Assembly (NCBI GenBank): GCA_023266625.1
Contig: JAHFPT010000035.1
Span: 1 to 37,741, forward strand
Source: Novosphingobium sp.
GTDB lineage: Bacteria > Pseudomonadota > Alphaproteobacteria > Sphingomonadales > Sphingomonadaceae
Direction: 5' to 3'
DNA length: 37,741 nt
Shown: piece by piece, positions 6,961-15,776 of the stretch
How positions within the stretch are numbered: position 1 is the first letter of the stretch
Layout of the letters: each line of letters opens with the position of its first letter
Translations under genes and position numbers: made by a program
The notes under the pieces: generated by a model
What the model saw: only the letters and a program-made list of their open reading frames with translations
What the model was told of the DNA's origin: nothing
Database searches by the model: none

Positions 6961-8660
6961 GCACGGACCCAGTGGATGGGGCAGGCCCGATCCTCACCCT
7001 GAGCGGCATAACCAAGCGCTATGCCGACAATGCTGGCGGCGTCAGCGAAGTCCTCGGCGGCATCGACCTGGAAGTTCGCGAAGGCGAATTCGTCGCCATC
7101 CTTGGCTTCTCCGGTGCCGGCAAAACCACGCTGATCTCGGCCATCGCCGGGCTGATCGAACCCGACGCGGGCGAAATTCTGCTGCGCGGCAAGCCGATCA
7201 AGGGCCCGGACAAGGACCGGGGACTGGTGTTCCAGTCCTATTCGCTGTTCCCATGGCTCAACGTCGAACAGAATGTCGCGCTGGCAGTCGATGCAGTCCA
7301 CAAGTCGCGTTCGCAGGAGGAACGCAAGGCGCTGGTCCGCCAAAAGGTCGCGCTAGCCGGCCTGGACCACGCCATGGACCGCAAGCCTGCCCAGCTTTCC
7401 GGCGGCATGCGCCAGCGGGTTGCGGTGGCGCGGGCGCTGGCGATGGAGCCGGAAATTCTGCTGATGGACGAGCCGCTTTCAGCGCTCGATGCACTGACCC
7501 GGGCGAAATTGCAGGACGAGATTGAGCGCATCCGCGCGCATGAAGGCCGCACCATCATCCTCGTCACCAATGACGTCGACGAGGCGCTGTTGCTGGCCGA
7601 CCGCATCGCGGTGCTCACCCCGGCACCGTCGGCGCGGATCGGACGGATATTCGATGTCGCGCTGCCGCGCCCGCGCGACCGCGAAGCGATGAATGACAGC
7701 ACCGCCTTCCGGGCACTGCGCGGTGAGATCGTTTCCTATCTCGGCTCGCTGGTTGCCGGGCAAGTGCGGACTGCTGGTGACTTAATGAACCTGCCGAATG
7801 TTACCCCCCTGGATCTGGCCCCTCCGCCGCAAGCCTATCGCGATGCGGCAAAGGGCGGTGCCGACCGGCGCTACATGGAATTCTACAAGCTGGGCAAAGT
7901 CTATCCGACCCCCAAAGGGCCGCTTACCGTGGTCGAGGATTTCAACCTGCTGATGGACAAGGGCGAGTTCGTCACGCTGATCGGCCATTCGGGTTGCGGC
8001 AAATCAACCGTGCTGACCATGGCTGCCGGACTCAACGAGATTTCGCATGGCGCGATCGTGCTCGACAACCGCGAGGTCGATATCGCCGGACCGGACAAGG
8101 CGGTGGTGTTCCAGGCGCCCAGCCTGATGCCCTGGCTGACCGCGCGGCAGAATGTCGCGCTGGGGGTCGATCGGGTCTATCCGCATGCCAGCAACCCGGA
8201 GCGGCGCGAGATCGTTGACTACTATCTCGACCGGGTTGGTCTCGCCGACGCCCGCGACAAGCTCGCCGCCGCAATGTCGAACGGCATGCGCCAGCGCGTC
8301 GGCATTGCCCGCGCTTTCGCGCTGTCGCCCCGCCTGCTGCTGCTCGACGAACCCTTCGGCATGCTCGACAGCCTGACCCGCTGGGATTTGCAGGACGTGC
8401 TGGTCGAAGTGTGGAACCGCACCAAGGTCACCGCGATCATGGTCACCCACGATGTCGATGAGGCGATCCTGCTGGCCGACCGGGTGGTGATGATGACCAA
8501 CGGGCCGAATGCAACCATCGGCAAGATTCTCAAGATTGACCTGCCGCGCCCGCGCGACCGCAAGGCGCTGCTGAAGCATCCCGATTTCTATGCCTACCGC
8601 CAGGAAGTGCTGCACTTCCTCGCCGAATACGACCACGGGCCGCACGCAGAGGCGGCATGA
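6957..8660 (+). CDS. Fused double ATPase of the nitrate ABC transporter (NrtC/NrtD-like)
   Basis: 567 residues with two complete ATP-binding cassettes in one chain. NBD1: Walker A GFSGAGKT (50-57), signature LSGGM (147-151), Walker B ILLMDE (167-172), but VTND where the switch histidine is expected (Asn205). NBD2: Walker A GHSGCGKS (343-350), signature degenerate as MSNGM (440-444), Walker B LLLDE, normal switch His498. In a head-to-tail dimer, NBD1 Walker A and switch loop face the NBD2 signature, so both changes fall in the same composite site. One ATP site would then be weak and the other normal. There is no C-terminal NrtA-like domain as in cyanobacterial NrtC. It energises NrtB. Confidence 0.92.
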   Translation: MSTDPVDGAGPILTLSGITKRYADNAGGVSEVLGGIDLEVREGEFVAILGFSGAGKTTLISAIAGLIEPDAGEILLRGKPIKGPDKDRGLVFQSYSLFPWLNVEQNVALAVDAVHKSRSQEERKALVRQKVALAGLDHAMDRKPAQLSGGMRQRVAVARALAMEPEILLMDEPLSALDALTRAKLQDEIERIRAHEGRTIILVTNDVDEALLLADRIAVLTPAPSARIGRIFDVALPRPRDREAMNDSTAFRALRGEIVSYLGSLVAGQVRTAGDLMNLPNVTPLDLAPPPQAYRDAAKGGADRRYMEFYKLGKVYPTPKGPLTVVEDFNLLMDKGEFVTLIGHSGCGKSTVLTMAAGLNEISHGAIVLDNREVDIAGPDKAVVFQAPSLMPWLTARQNVALGVDRVYPHASNPERREIVDYYLDRVGLADARDKLAAAMSNGMRQRVGIARAFALSPRLLLLDEPFGMLDSLTRWDLQDVLVEVWNRTKVTAIMVTHDVDEAILLADRVVMMTNGPNATIGKILKIDLPRPRDRKALLKHPDFYAYRQEVLHFLAEYDHGPHAEAA

Positions 8661-8714
8661 TTTACTCTGGGGGAAATGTCTGACGGAAAGCAAATCTCGT
8701 CAGGAGCTAAAAAC

Positions 8715-9998
8715 ATGAGGAAATACCTATTCACGGTCGCCGCACTCGCGGCGCCGATCGCTCTCGCTCAGCCTGCGCTCGCGGCACCCGCGCCCCCGCA
8801 CAAGTTTGGCGATGCAATCAAAGTCGGCGACGGGCTGACACTCGATCCGATCATCGAGGGGCGATTGCGCTGGGAACATGTCGACCAGCCAACCACCGAC
8901 GCCGATGCCTTAACCTTGCGGCTGCGGCTTGGCGGCGAGCTGAAACACGCCAAATCGCACCTCGCCCTGCTGGCCGAGGCCGAAGGCACCGTGGCGCTGG
9001 GCAAGGACTACAATGCCTTTCCGTTTGTCGTCACTTCCGCTCAGCGCCGCACGGCTTTTTCGACGGTCGCGGACCCCGAGAATATCGAACTCAACCGGCT
9101 GCAACTGCAATACAAGAGCAAGGCCGTGACACTGACGGTCGGGCGTCAGCGGATCAATCTCGACGACCAGCGCTTTGTCGGTGCGGTCGGCTGGCGGCAG
9201 AATGAGCAGACCTTCGATGCTGTGCGCGGCGAGGCGAAGCTTGGTCCGGTCAGTCTGGATGGAACCTACTCGATCAGCCAGCGCACCGTGTTCGGCTACG
9301 ATGCCGGGCCGCGCACTGCCTATGAAGGCAATTTCGTGTTCCTGGGCGCGGGCGGCAAGCTTGGGCCGGTGAATGTCAAGGCCTTCGCCTATTTGCTCGA
9401 CTATGATCTGGCGGAACAGGCGGGCACCCAGGCGGTCGCTTTGGCCGATACCCAGACCTATGGTTTGCGCGCCACGACCAGTCTGCCGCTGTCGAAGAAG
9501 GTCAAGCTCAACCTCGCGGCGAGCTATGCGCACCAATCGAACTACAAGCAAAACCCGTTGAGCTACGGTGCAGACTATCTCGCTGCCGAGGGCGGCCTTG
9601 CCTACAAGGGGCTGTCGGCAACGGTGGGTTATGAGAAGTTGGGTGCCAATGCTGCGGCTGGCCGCTCGTTCCAGACGCCGATGGCAACGCTGCACAAATT
9701 CAACGGCTGGGCCGACCTGTTCCTGACCACCCCGGCATCCGGATTGCAGGATATCTACGGAGGGGTGAGCTATGCCTTCGCCAAGGGCAAGGCACTGCCG
9801 GGGCTGAATGCGGCGGTGACTTATCACCAATATGACAGCGACGTTGGCAGCGTGAACTTCGGCCACGAATGGGATGCTTCGGTGGGGCTCAAGCTGGCGC
9901 GGGGGGTCAATCTGCTGGCGAAATTTGCTGACTATTCTGCGCGGGGTTTTGGCGTGAATACCAAGAAATTCTGGTTTCAAGTTGAGTTTGCTTATTGA
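8715..9998 (+). CDS. Outer-membrane beta-barrel porin (alginate-export family)
   Basis: 427 residues from ATG 8715, which follows CAGGAG at 8-base spacing. The first 23 or so residues are a signal peptide ending ALA before AP. The remainder has alternating polar and hydrophobic strands, many Tyr, Gly and Asn turns, the block VGRQRINLDDQRFVG typical of alginate-export-type porins (PF13372), and a terminal aromatic (WFQVEFAY), as outer-membrane barrels have. It is the last gene of the nrt operon, so it probably lets nitrate cross the outer membrane. Alginate export itself is not implied: the family name is historical and no alginate genes are nearby. Confidence 0.87.
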   Translation: MRKYLFTVAALAAPIALAQPALAAPAPPHKFGDAIKVGDGLTLDPIIEGRLRWEHVDQPTTDADALTLRLRLGGELKHAKSHLALLAEAEGTVALGKDYNAFPFVVTSAQRRTAFSTVADPENIELNRLQLQYKSKAVTLTVGRQRINLDDQRFVGAVGWRQNEQTFDAVRGEAKLGPVSLDGTYSISQRTVFGYDAGPRTAYEGNFVFLGAGGKLGPVNVKAFAYLLDYDLAEQAGTQAVALADTQTYGLRATTSLPLSKKVKLNLAASYAHQSNYKQNPLSYGADYLAAEGGLAYKGLSATVGYEKLGANAAAGRSFQTPMATLHKFNGWADLFLTTPASGLQDIYGGVSYAFAKGKALPGLNAAVTYHQYDSDVGSVNFGHEWDASVGLKLARGVNLLAKFADYSARGFGVNTKKFWFQVEFAY

Positions 9999-10006
9999 GC
10001 ATGAAT

Positions 10007-10029
10007 CCCCTCCCGTTTTGCGGGAGGGG
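10007..10029. terminator. GC-rich hairpin after the porin gene (possible terminator / palindromic repeat)
   Basis: CCCCTCCCG (10007-10015) pairs perfectly with CGGGAGGGG (10021-10029) around loop TTTTG, eight bases after the porin stop. No T-run follows, so it may act mainly as a transcript end stabiliser. The CCCCTCCC/GGGAGGGG core resembles the palindromic element inside nasA at 13840-13944. Confidence 0.6.
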
Positions 10030-10040
10030 AGAAGGCGGCG

Positions 10041-10217
10041 GAAGTTTGCTGCACTGCAAAAATTGCTTCCGCCGCGCCTGCGAATCTGTTAGAAGACTTG
10101 CCAACGGATGGCGCTGCCCAATGCAGGGCGGATCAGGCGCCTCCGGATTGCAACTGACAACGCGTGGCAACGAAGCCGCCCTTACCGCTCCAAAGGGACC
10201 GGTTCGAGGCGGCTTTT
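10041..10217 (+). promoter_or_regulatory. Nitrate leader 3 (nirB operon): ANTAR-type antitermination leader
   Basis: It starts with the shared block (CTGCACTGCAAAAATTGCTT, then TGCGAATC). A possible first hairpin has loop GTTAGA. A clear second hairpin has a CTGCCC/GGGCGG stem (10114-10119 with 10126-10131) and hexaloop AATGCA (10120-10125; A1, G4). GTGGCAACGAAGCCGCC and a terminator follow. The 3' arm GGGCGG of the hairpin could also pair with CCGCCC of the terminator stem, offering a switch between structures. It should give nitrate-dependent antitermination of nirB-nirD-nasA-cobA. Confidence 0.75.
10173..10217 (+). terminator. Attenuator terminator upstream of nirB
   Basis: AAGCCGCC (10173-10180) pairs perfectly with GGCGGCTT (10208-10215), with an inner ACCG/CGGT extension, and is followed by TTTT. 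It sits 36 bases before the nirB start. Confidence 0.75.
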
Positions 10218-10252
10218 CTGCTATTGCGCGTGCTGAAACGGAGATGTGGACT

Positions 10253-12745
10253 GTGAATGCACCGATGAGTTTCAAGGGCCAGGCCGGGCAAATCCGCGAG
10301 CGTCTCGTTGTCATCGGCAACGGCATGGCCGGCTGCCGCGCGATCGAGGAAATCCTCGAGCGCGATCCTGCTCGCTATGCCATCACCATTTTCGGCGCCG
10401 AGCCGCGGGTCAACTATAACCGCATCATGCTTTCGCCGGTGCTGGCGGGCGAGAAGACCTTCGACGAGATCGTCATCAACGATGCGGCCTGGTATGCGGA
10501 CAACGCCATCACGCTGATCTCCGGCGATCCTGTGGCGCAGATCGACCGCAGGACACAGACCGTCATTGCCCAGTCGGGCCGGGTCGAACCATACGACCGG
10601 CTGCTGATCGCCACCGGGTCCGATCCCTTCATCATTCCCGTCCCCGGGAAGGATCTCGCCGGGGTGGTGACCTTCCGCGATCTTGACGATGTCGACAGGA
10701 TGCTTGCTGCCGCCGAAAATGGCGGCGCAGCGGTGGTGATCGGCGGTGGCCTGCTCGGGCTGGAGGCTGCGCATGGCCTCTCGCTGCGGGGCATGGCTGT
10801 CACCGTCGTCCATCTGATGCCGACGCTGATGGAACGCCAGCTCGACGAGGCGGCCGGCTGGCTGCTCAAGGAGGAGCTGGAACGGCGCGGGCAGGTCATC
10901 CTGACTGACGCTGATACCGCCGAGATTACCGGCAAGGACGGACATGTTTCAGGCGTTCGGCTCAAGGACGGACGTGAAATTCCGGCGGACATCGTCGTCA
11001 TGGCGGTCGGTATCAAGCCTTCGGTGGCGCTGGCCAAGGCGGCGGGGCTGGATGTCGAACGCGGCATCATGGTCGATGATCACATGGTGACATCGGACCC
11101 GGCAATCCTGGCGGTCGGCGAATGCGTGCAGCATCGCGGCGCTTGCTATGGTCTGGTCGCGCCGCTGTGGGATATGTGCCGGGCGCTGGCCGATCATGCC
11201 ACGGGCAGCCCAACCGGTTACGAAGGTTCGGTAACCTCAACCAAGCTCAAGGTTTCCGGCATCGACGTGTTCTCAGCCGGGGATTTTTCGGGCGGCGACG
11301 GGGCGGAAGACATCGTCATGCGCGATGCCGCGCGCGGCATTTACAAGCGCGTGGTGGTCAAGGACGACCGCTTGCTTGGCGCGGTGCTCTATGGCGATAC
11401 CGCCGACGGCAATTGGTATTTCGACCTGCTGAAACGCGGCGAGGACATCTCCGGCATCCGGGAGGCGCTGATCTTCGGTCAGGCCTTCGCGTCCGGGGGT
11501 GCGCAGCTGGACCCTAACGCCGCCGTTGCCGCCCTCTCGGACGATGCCGAGATCTGTGGTTGCAACGGCGTCTCCAAGGGCAAGGTTGTCGGCTGCATCC
11601 TCGGCGGGGCACACAGCCTCGACGCAGTGCGCTCCAGCTGCAAGGCCTCGGCCAGCTGCGGCTCCTGTACCGGGCTGGTCGAAAGTCTGCTGGCGGTCAC
11701 GCTCGGCGATGAATTCGCTGGGGAACGCGTAGAGAAGACTGTGTGCAAATGCACCAGCTTCACCCATGATGACGTCCGCCGTCTGATCATTGAGAAAGAG
11801 CTCAAGGCGATCCCGCAGGTCATGCAAGAACTGCACTGGACGACGCCCGACGGTTGCGCCTCCTGCCGCCCGGCGCTCAACTATTACCTCGTCTGCGCCT
11901 GGCCGGGCGAATATGTCGATGACCAGAAGAGCCGCTTCGTCAACGAGCGGATGCACGCCAATATCCAGAAGGACGGCACCTATTCGGTGGTCCCGCGGAT
12001 GTGGGGCGGCCTCACCAATCCGCGCGAACTGCGCGCGATCGCCGATGTCGTCGAGAAATTCAACGCGCCGATGGTCAAGGTCACCGGCGGCCAGCGGCTC
12101 GACATCTTCGGGATAAAGAAGGAGGATTTGCCCGCCGTCTGGGCCGATTTGAACGCCGCCGGGATGGTCTCGGGCCATGCCTATGGCAAGAGCCTGCGCA
12201 CAGTGAAGACCTGCGTCGGCAGCGAATGGTGCCGCTTCGGCACCCAGGATTCGACCGGGCTGGGCGTCCAGATCGAGCAATCGACCTGGGGCAGCTGGAT
12301 GCCGCACAAGTTCAAGATCGCGGTCAGCGGCTGCCCGCGCAATTGCGCCGAGGCGACGATCAAGGACTTTGGCGTGATCTGCGTCGATAGCGGCTATGAG
12401 CTGCATGTCGGCGGAAATGGCGGGATCAAGGTGCGGGTCACCGACCTGCTGTGCAAGGTCGCGACCGAGCAGGAAGCGCTCGACCACTGCGCCGCCTTCA
12501 TCCAGCTCTACCGCGAACAGGCACATTATCTGGAACGCACCGCGCCGTGGATCGAGCGGGTCGGGCTCGATCATGTCAAAGCCGGGCTGTTCGACGATCC
12601 CGATTCGATCCGCAAACTCGCCGCCCGCTTTCGCTATTCGCAAAGCTTCATGCAGGACGATCCCTGGGCAAAGCGCGCGGCGGGCGAGGATTCGGAACTG
12701 CATCAGCACCTTGCCGAAGTGCGCCCGCTGGAGTTCGTATCATGA
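10253..12745 (+). CDS. nirB: NADH-dependent assimilatory nitrite reductase, large subunit
   Basis: About 830 residues; catalyses six-electron reduction of nitrite to ammonium in the cytoplasm. Order of domains: FAD/NAD-binding pyridine-nucleotide oxidoreductase region (VVIGNGMAGCR; VVIGGGLLGLEAAHGL); two BFD-like [2Fe-2S] regions (CGCNGVSKGK with CKASASCGSC, and CKCTSFTHDD with CASC); then the siroheme/[4Fe-4S] nitrite-sulfite reductase region, whose cluster ligands lie in CVGSEWC and CPRNC. The start is ambiguous: GTG 10253 (VNAPMS) has GGAG at 9-base spacing, while ATG 10244 is too close to that GGAG and ATG 10265 lies further in. It heads the nirB-nirD-nasA-cobA operon and its stop overlaps the nirD start by ATGA. 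Confidence 0.95.
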   Translation: MNAPMSFKGQAGQIRERLVVIGNGMAGCRAIEEILERDPARYAITIFGAEPRVNYNRIMLSPVLAGEKTFDEIVINDAAWYADNAITLISGDPVAQIDRRTQTVIAQSGRVEPYDRLLIATGSDPFIIPVPGKDLAGVVTFRDLDDVDRMLAAAENGGAAVVIGGGLLGLEAAHGLSLRGMAVTVVHLMPTLMERQLDEAAGWLLKEELERRGQVILTDADTAEITGKDGHVSGVRLKDGREIPADIVVMAVGIKPSVALAKAAGLDVERGIMVDDHMVTSDPAILAVGECVQHRGACYGLVAPLWDMCRALADHATGSPTGYEGSVTSTKLKVSGIDVFSAGDFSGGDGAEDIVMRDAARGIYKRVVVKDDRLLGAVLYGDTADGNWYFDLLKRGEDISGIREALIFGQAFASGGAQLDPNAAVAALSDDAEICGCNGVSKGKVVGCILGGAHSLDAVRSSCKASASCGSCTGLVESLLAVTLGDEFAGERVEKTVCKCTSFTHDDVRRLIIEKELKAIPQVMQELHWTTPDGCASCRPALNYYLVCAWPGEYVDDQKSRFVNERMHANIQKDGTYSVVPRMWGGLTNPRELRAIADVVEKFNAPMVKVTGGQRLDIFGIKKEDLPAVWADLNAAGMVSGHAYGKSLRTVKTCVGSEWCRFGTQDSTGLGVQIEQSTWGSWMPHKFKIAVSGCPRNCAEATIKDFGVICVDSGYELHVGGNGGIKVRVTDLLCKVATEQEALDHCAAFIQLYREQAHYLERTAPWIERVGLDHVKAGLFDDPDSIRKLAARFRYSQSFMQDDPWAKRAAGEDSELHQHLAEVRPLEFVS

Positions 12746-13083
12746 TCGGCGACTGGCTCGATATCGGTCCGGTGGATCAGATCGCTCCCGGCAACGCCCG
12801 CACCCTGCCGGTGCGCGGCGGTGAGGAGATTGCGATCTTCCACACGCTCGACAATCAGTTCTACGCGCTGGTCAACAAATGCCCGCACAAGCAAGGCCCG
12901 CTGAGCCAGGGTATCGTCCATGGCACTATCGTGACTTGCCCGCTGCACAACTGGAACATCTCGCTGAAGAGCGGCGAGGCGCTGGGCGAGGACAAGGGTT
13001 GCGTGCCGGTAGTGCCGCTGAGGGTGGATGCCGGGCGAATCTATCTGCTGCGCGAGGCGGTGGTGGTCAAGAAGGTCGCCTGA
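12742..13083 (+). CDS. nirD: Nitrite reductase small subunit NirD (Rieske-type)
   Basis: 113 residues. It has a complete Rieske [2Fe-2S] motif, CPHKQG and CPLHNW (C-x-H ... C-x2-H), unlike E. coli NirD, which keeps the fold but lacks the cluster ligands. It pairs with NirB in the NADH nitrite reductase complex. ATG 12742 overlaps the nirB stop, indicating coupled translation, and two bases separate its stop from the nasA start. Confidence 0.93.
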   Translation: MIGDWLDIGPVDQIAPGNARTLPVRGGEEIAIFHTLDNQFYALVNKCPHKQGPLSQGIVHGTIVTCPLHNWNISLKSGEALGEDKGCVPVVPLRVDAGRIYLLREAVVVKKVA

Positions 13084-13085
13084 GC

Positions 13086-15776
13086 GTGAAGAAGGTCCGC
13101 ACCACCTGCGCCTATTGCGGAGTAGGCTGCGGCATCACTGCCAAGGTGACAGGCGCGCGGTCGGTCGAGATCGAGGGCGACAAGGACCATCCGGCCAACT
13201 TCGGTAAGCTCTGCTCCAAGGGCACGCATCTGGGCGAAACGGTTGGCCTCGAAGGCCGCTTGCTCCACCCGATGATTGGCGCCAAGGAAACTGGATGGCG
13301 CCGCGCAGGCTGGGACGAGACCCTGGACCTTGTCGCGAGCAAGATGCGCGACACCATCGCGCAGCACGGCCCGGACAGCGTCGCTTTCTATGTCTCGGGC
13401 CAGCTGCTCACCGAAGACTATTACGTCGCCAACAAGCTGATGAAGGGCTTCGTCGGCAGCGGCAACATCGACACCAATTCGCGCCTGTGCATGGCCAGCG
13501 CCGTCGCCGCGCACAACCGCGCTTTTGGCGAGGATATCGTGCCGTGCAGCTATGACGATCTCGATGCGGCGGATTTGATCCTGCTGGTCGGCTCGAACAC
13601 CGCCTGGTGTCATCCGGTGATCTGGCAGCGGATCGAGAAGGCGCGTGAGCGGCGCGGCACCAAGCTGGTGGTGATCGATCCGCGGCGGACCGAGACGGCG
13701 GAACTGGCGGATCTGCATGTGCAGATTGCGCCCGATGGCGATGTCGCGCTGTTCAATGCGCTGCTGGCGGAGATGGATGCGCGCGGGCTGGTTGATACGG
13801 GCGGCGTCGAGGTGCCGGAGGGATTTTGGGATACTATCTCCCCTCCCCTTCAGGGGAGGGGCCGGGGGTGGGGCCTGTCCGCCCACGAAGCGTCTCGTCA
13901 GGTGGACAAGCCCCACCCCAACCCCTCCCCTGAAGGGGAGGGGCTTTATGGGGGCGTAACATCAGAAATTTTTGCCCAACTCGCCAACCTCGTCGCCCAG
14001 CACCCGCGCATGATTACCCTGTTCAGCCAGGGCGCCAACCAGTCCACCAGCGGCACCGACAAGGGCAATGCGATCATCAATCTCCACCTTGCCACTGGCA
14101 GGATCAACCGGGTCGGTGCAGGCCCGTTCAGCATCACCGGCCAGCCCAATGCCATGGGCGGGCGGGAAGTCGGCGGGCTGGCCAATATGCTCGCCTGCCA
14201 CCTCGGATTCTCGGACGAAGAACGCGCCGATGCCGCCGCCTTCTGGAACTCTGATCGAATCTGCACCGGCCCGGGCCTCAAGGCCGTCGACATGTTCCGG
14301 GGGGTAGCAGACGGGCGGATCAAATTCCTCTGGGTGATGGCGACCAACCCTGCCGTCTCGATGCCCGATGCCGGCTTCGTCCGCGAGGCGCTGGCCAAGT
14401 GCCCCACCGTGGTCGTCTCTGATGTCATGGCCGATACCGACACCAGCCGCTTCGCCCATATCCGCCTGCCTGCGCTGGCCTGGGGCGAGAAGGACGGCAC
14501 CGTGACCAATTCCGAACGCCGCATCAGCCGCCAGCGCCCCTTGTTTGCGCCGCCGGGCGAGACCCGCGCCGATTGGCAGATCGTTTGCGATGTCGCCGCG
14601 CGGATGGGCTGGGGCGAGGCTTTTGGGTTCAAGACGCCGGCCGCCGTCTTCCGCGAATATGCGGCGATGACGGCGCTGGCAATTCAGCATGGCAAGTTGC
14701 TCGACCTGACCGATCAGGCGAAGCTCAGCGACTGGGACTATGCGGCGATGAAGCCCTTCCAGTGGGGCGGCGAGCACCCGCTGGCGAAGGGGTTTCCCAC
14801 GCCTTCCGGCAAGGCACGGATGGTCTCGGTCACACCGCCGCAACCAGCCGCCGATGCCGATTTCCCGCTCCGGCTCAACACCGGGCGCTACCGCGATCAG
14901 TGGCACACGATGACGCGCACCGGCCTGTCGCCAACCCTCTCGCAGCACCGGCGCGAGCCCTTGCTCGAAGTGCATGGCGACGATGCTGCGGCGATGGGGC
15001 TGGAGGGTGGCGGATTGGGCCGGGTCGTGACAGCGCAGGGTGCGGCAATCTTCCGCGTCGCACTTTCTTCCGGACAGCGGCGCGGCGATATTTATGTGCC
15101 GATGCACTGGACGGATATCATGTCCGGCGAAGGACGCAGCAATGTGCTGCCCGGACAGGCCGCCGATCCCTATTCCGGTCAGCCCGGTTTCAAGGACACG
15201 CCCGCGCGGGCCGAAGCTGTCGTTCCCGAATGGCGGGCCTTTCTGGTCACGCGCGAGGAACCGGCGCTGGCCCGCATGCTCTATTGGACGCGCGCCAGGG
15301 TGGCTGGGGGCTGGCTCTATGAGCTGGCGGGCAACGGCGCGATCGATGCCGATGCGCTGCTCCCCGCCCAGACTCCGGCAACCGAGCGGCTGGAAGTGGT
15401 CGATCTTGCGCGCGGCATGCGGCGGATCGCTGTCCGTGATGCGGCTGGTGAAGTTTCTGCGGCGCTCTATGTCACCCGTGCCGGCCAGTTGCCATCGCGC
15501 GACTGGGCAGCAGCGCAACTGGGCGGAGGCGGTGCTTCACCGGCGGAGCTGCTCGCCGGGCGGCCAAGCATCCCGGCGCCCGATCGCGGCCCGATTATCT
15601 GCGTTTGCCACGGCGTCGGCGAGCATGCGATTACAGCGGCGGCTTGCGCGGGTGGGGCGACAGTCGAGGCCATTGGCAAATCCACCTGCGCCGGGACCAA
15701 TTGCGGCAGCTGCCGTCCCGCGATTGCGCGGTTGCTCGAAGCGGCACTGACCCTCGACAAGCAGGCAGCGGAATGA
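13086..15776 (+). CDS. nasA: Assimilatory nitrate reductase catalytic subunit (Mo-bisMGD, with C-terminal BFD domain)
   Basis: 896 residues from GTG 13086, just after the nirD stop. N-terminal [4Fe-4S] ligands are Cys8, Cys11, Cys15 and Cys43 (CAYCGVGC and GKLCSKG). Cys135 in NSRLCMASAV is the likely molybdenum ligand. Molybdopterin oxidoreductase and dinucleotide-binding domains follow (NTGRYRDQWHTMTRTG is a typical C-terminal block). Near the end is a BFD-like [2Fe-2S] domain (CVCHGV and CAGTNCGSC), as in NasA proteins. It reduces nitrate to nitrite in the cytoplasm. Residues about 252-287 come from an in-frame palindromic DNA element (13840-13944) and should form a surface loop. No separate NasB/NasC electron-transfer subunit is in the window; NirB or an outside reductase may supply electrons. 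Confidence 0.94.
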   Translation: MKKVRTTCAYCGVGCGITAKVTGARSVEIEGDKDHPANFGKLCSKGTHLGETVGLEGRLLHPMIGAKETGWRRAGWDETLDLVASKMRDTIAQHGPDSVAFYVSGQLLTEDYYVANKLMKGFVGSGNIDTNSRLCMASAVAAHNRAFGEDIVPCSYDDLDAADLILLVGSNTAWCHPVIWQRIEKARERRGTKLVVIDPRRTETAELADLHVQIAPDGDVALFNALLAEMDARGLVDTGGVEVPEGFWDTISPPLQGRGRGWGLSAHEASRQVDKPHPNPSPEGEGLYGGVTSEIFAQLANLVAQHPRMITLFSQGANQSTSGTDKGNAIINLHLATGRINRVGAGPFSITGQPNAMGGREVGGLANMLACHLGFSDEERADAAAFWNSDRICTGPGLKAVDMFRGVADGRIKFLWVMATNPAVSMPDAGFVREALAKCPTVVVSDVMADTDTSRFAHIRLPALAWGEKDGTVTNSERRISRQRPLFAPPGETRADWQIVCDVAARMGWGEAFGFKTPAAVFREYAAMTALAIQHGKLLDLTDQAKLSDWDYAAMKPFQWGGEHPLAKGFPTPSGKARMVSVTPPQPAADADFPLRLNTGRYRDQWHTMTRTGLSPTLSQHRREPLLEVHGDDAAAMGLEGGGLGRVVTAQGAAIFRVALSSGQRRGDIYVPMHWTDIMSGEGRSNVLPGQAADPYSGQPGFKDTPARAEAVVPEWRAFLVTREEPALARMLYWTRARVAGGWLYELAGNGAIDADALLPAQTPATERLEVVDLARGMRRIAVRDAAGEVSAALYVTRAGQLPSRDWAAAQLGGGGASPAELLAGRPSIPAPDRGPIICVCHGVGEHAITAAACAGGATVEAIGKSTCAGTNCGSCRPAIARLLEAALTLDKQAAE
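13840..13944. repeat. In-frame palindromic (REP/RPE-like) element inserted in nasA
   Basis: Two arms of about 44 bases form a near-perfect inverted repeat (13840-13883 and 13902-13944). Each arm contains its own small palindrome, CCCCTCCCC-TTCA-GGGGAGGGG and its counterpart with TGAA. At 105 bp (35 codons) it keeps the nasA frame and is translated as SPPLQGRGRGWGL ... HPNPSPEGEGL. This two-hairpin, GC-rich organisation resembles REP doublets and the in-frame palindromic elements first described in Rickettsia. The hairpin at 10007-10029 may be a single-arm relative. Confidence 0.85.

Noticed and set aside
10007..10029. Considered as a standard Rho-independent terminator
   Set aside because: The stem is perfect but no T-run follows, so it is listed with reduced confidence and its likeness to the nasA palindrome noted.
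881..10066. Leader upstream blocks (TGCAAAAANTGCTT) considered as sigma-54 promoters
   Set aside because: The GG/GC dinucleotides at -24/-12 with the required 10-base spacing are not present in all three copies.
13837..13960. Disruption of nasA considered because of the foreign-looking repeat
   Set aside because: The insertion is a multiple of three, has no stop codon, and all catalytic motifs on both sides are in one frame, so the gene appears functional.
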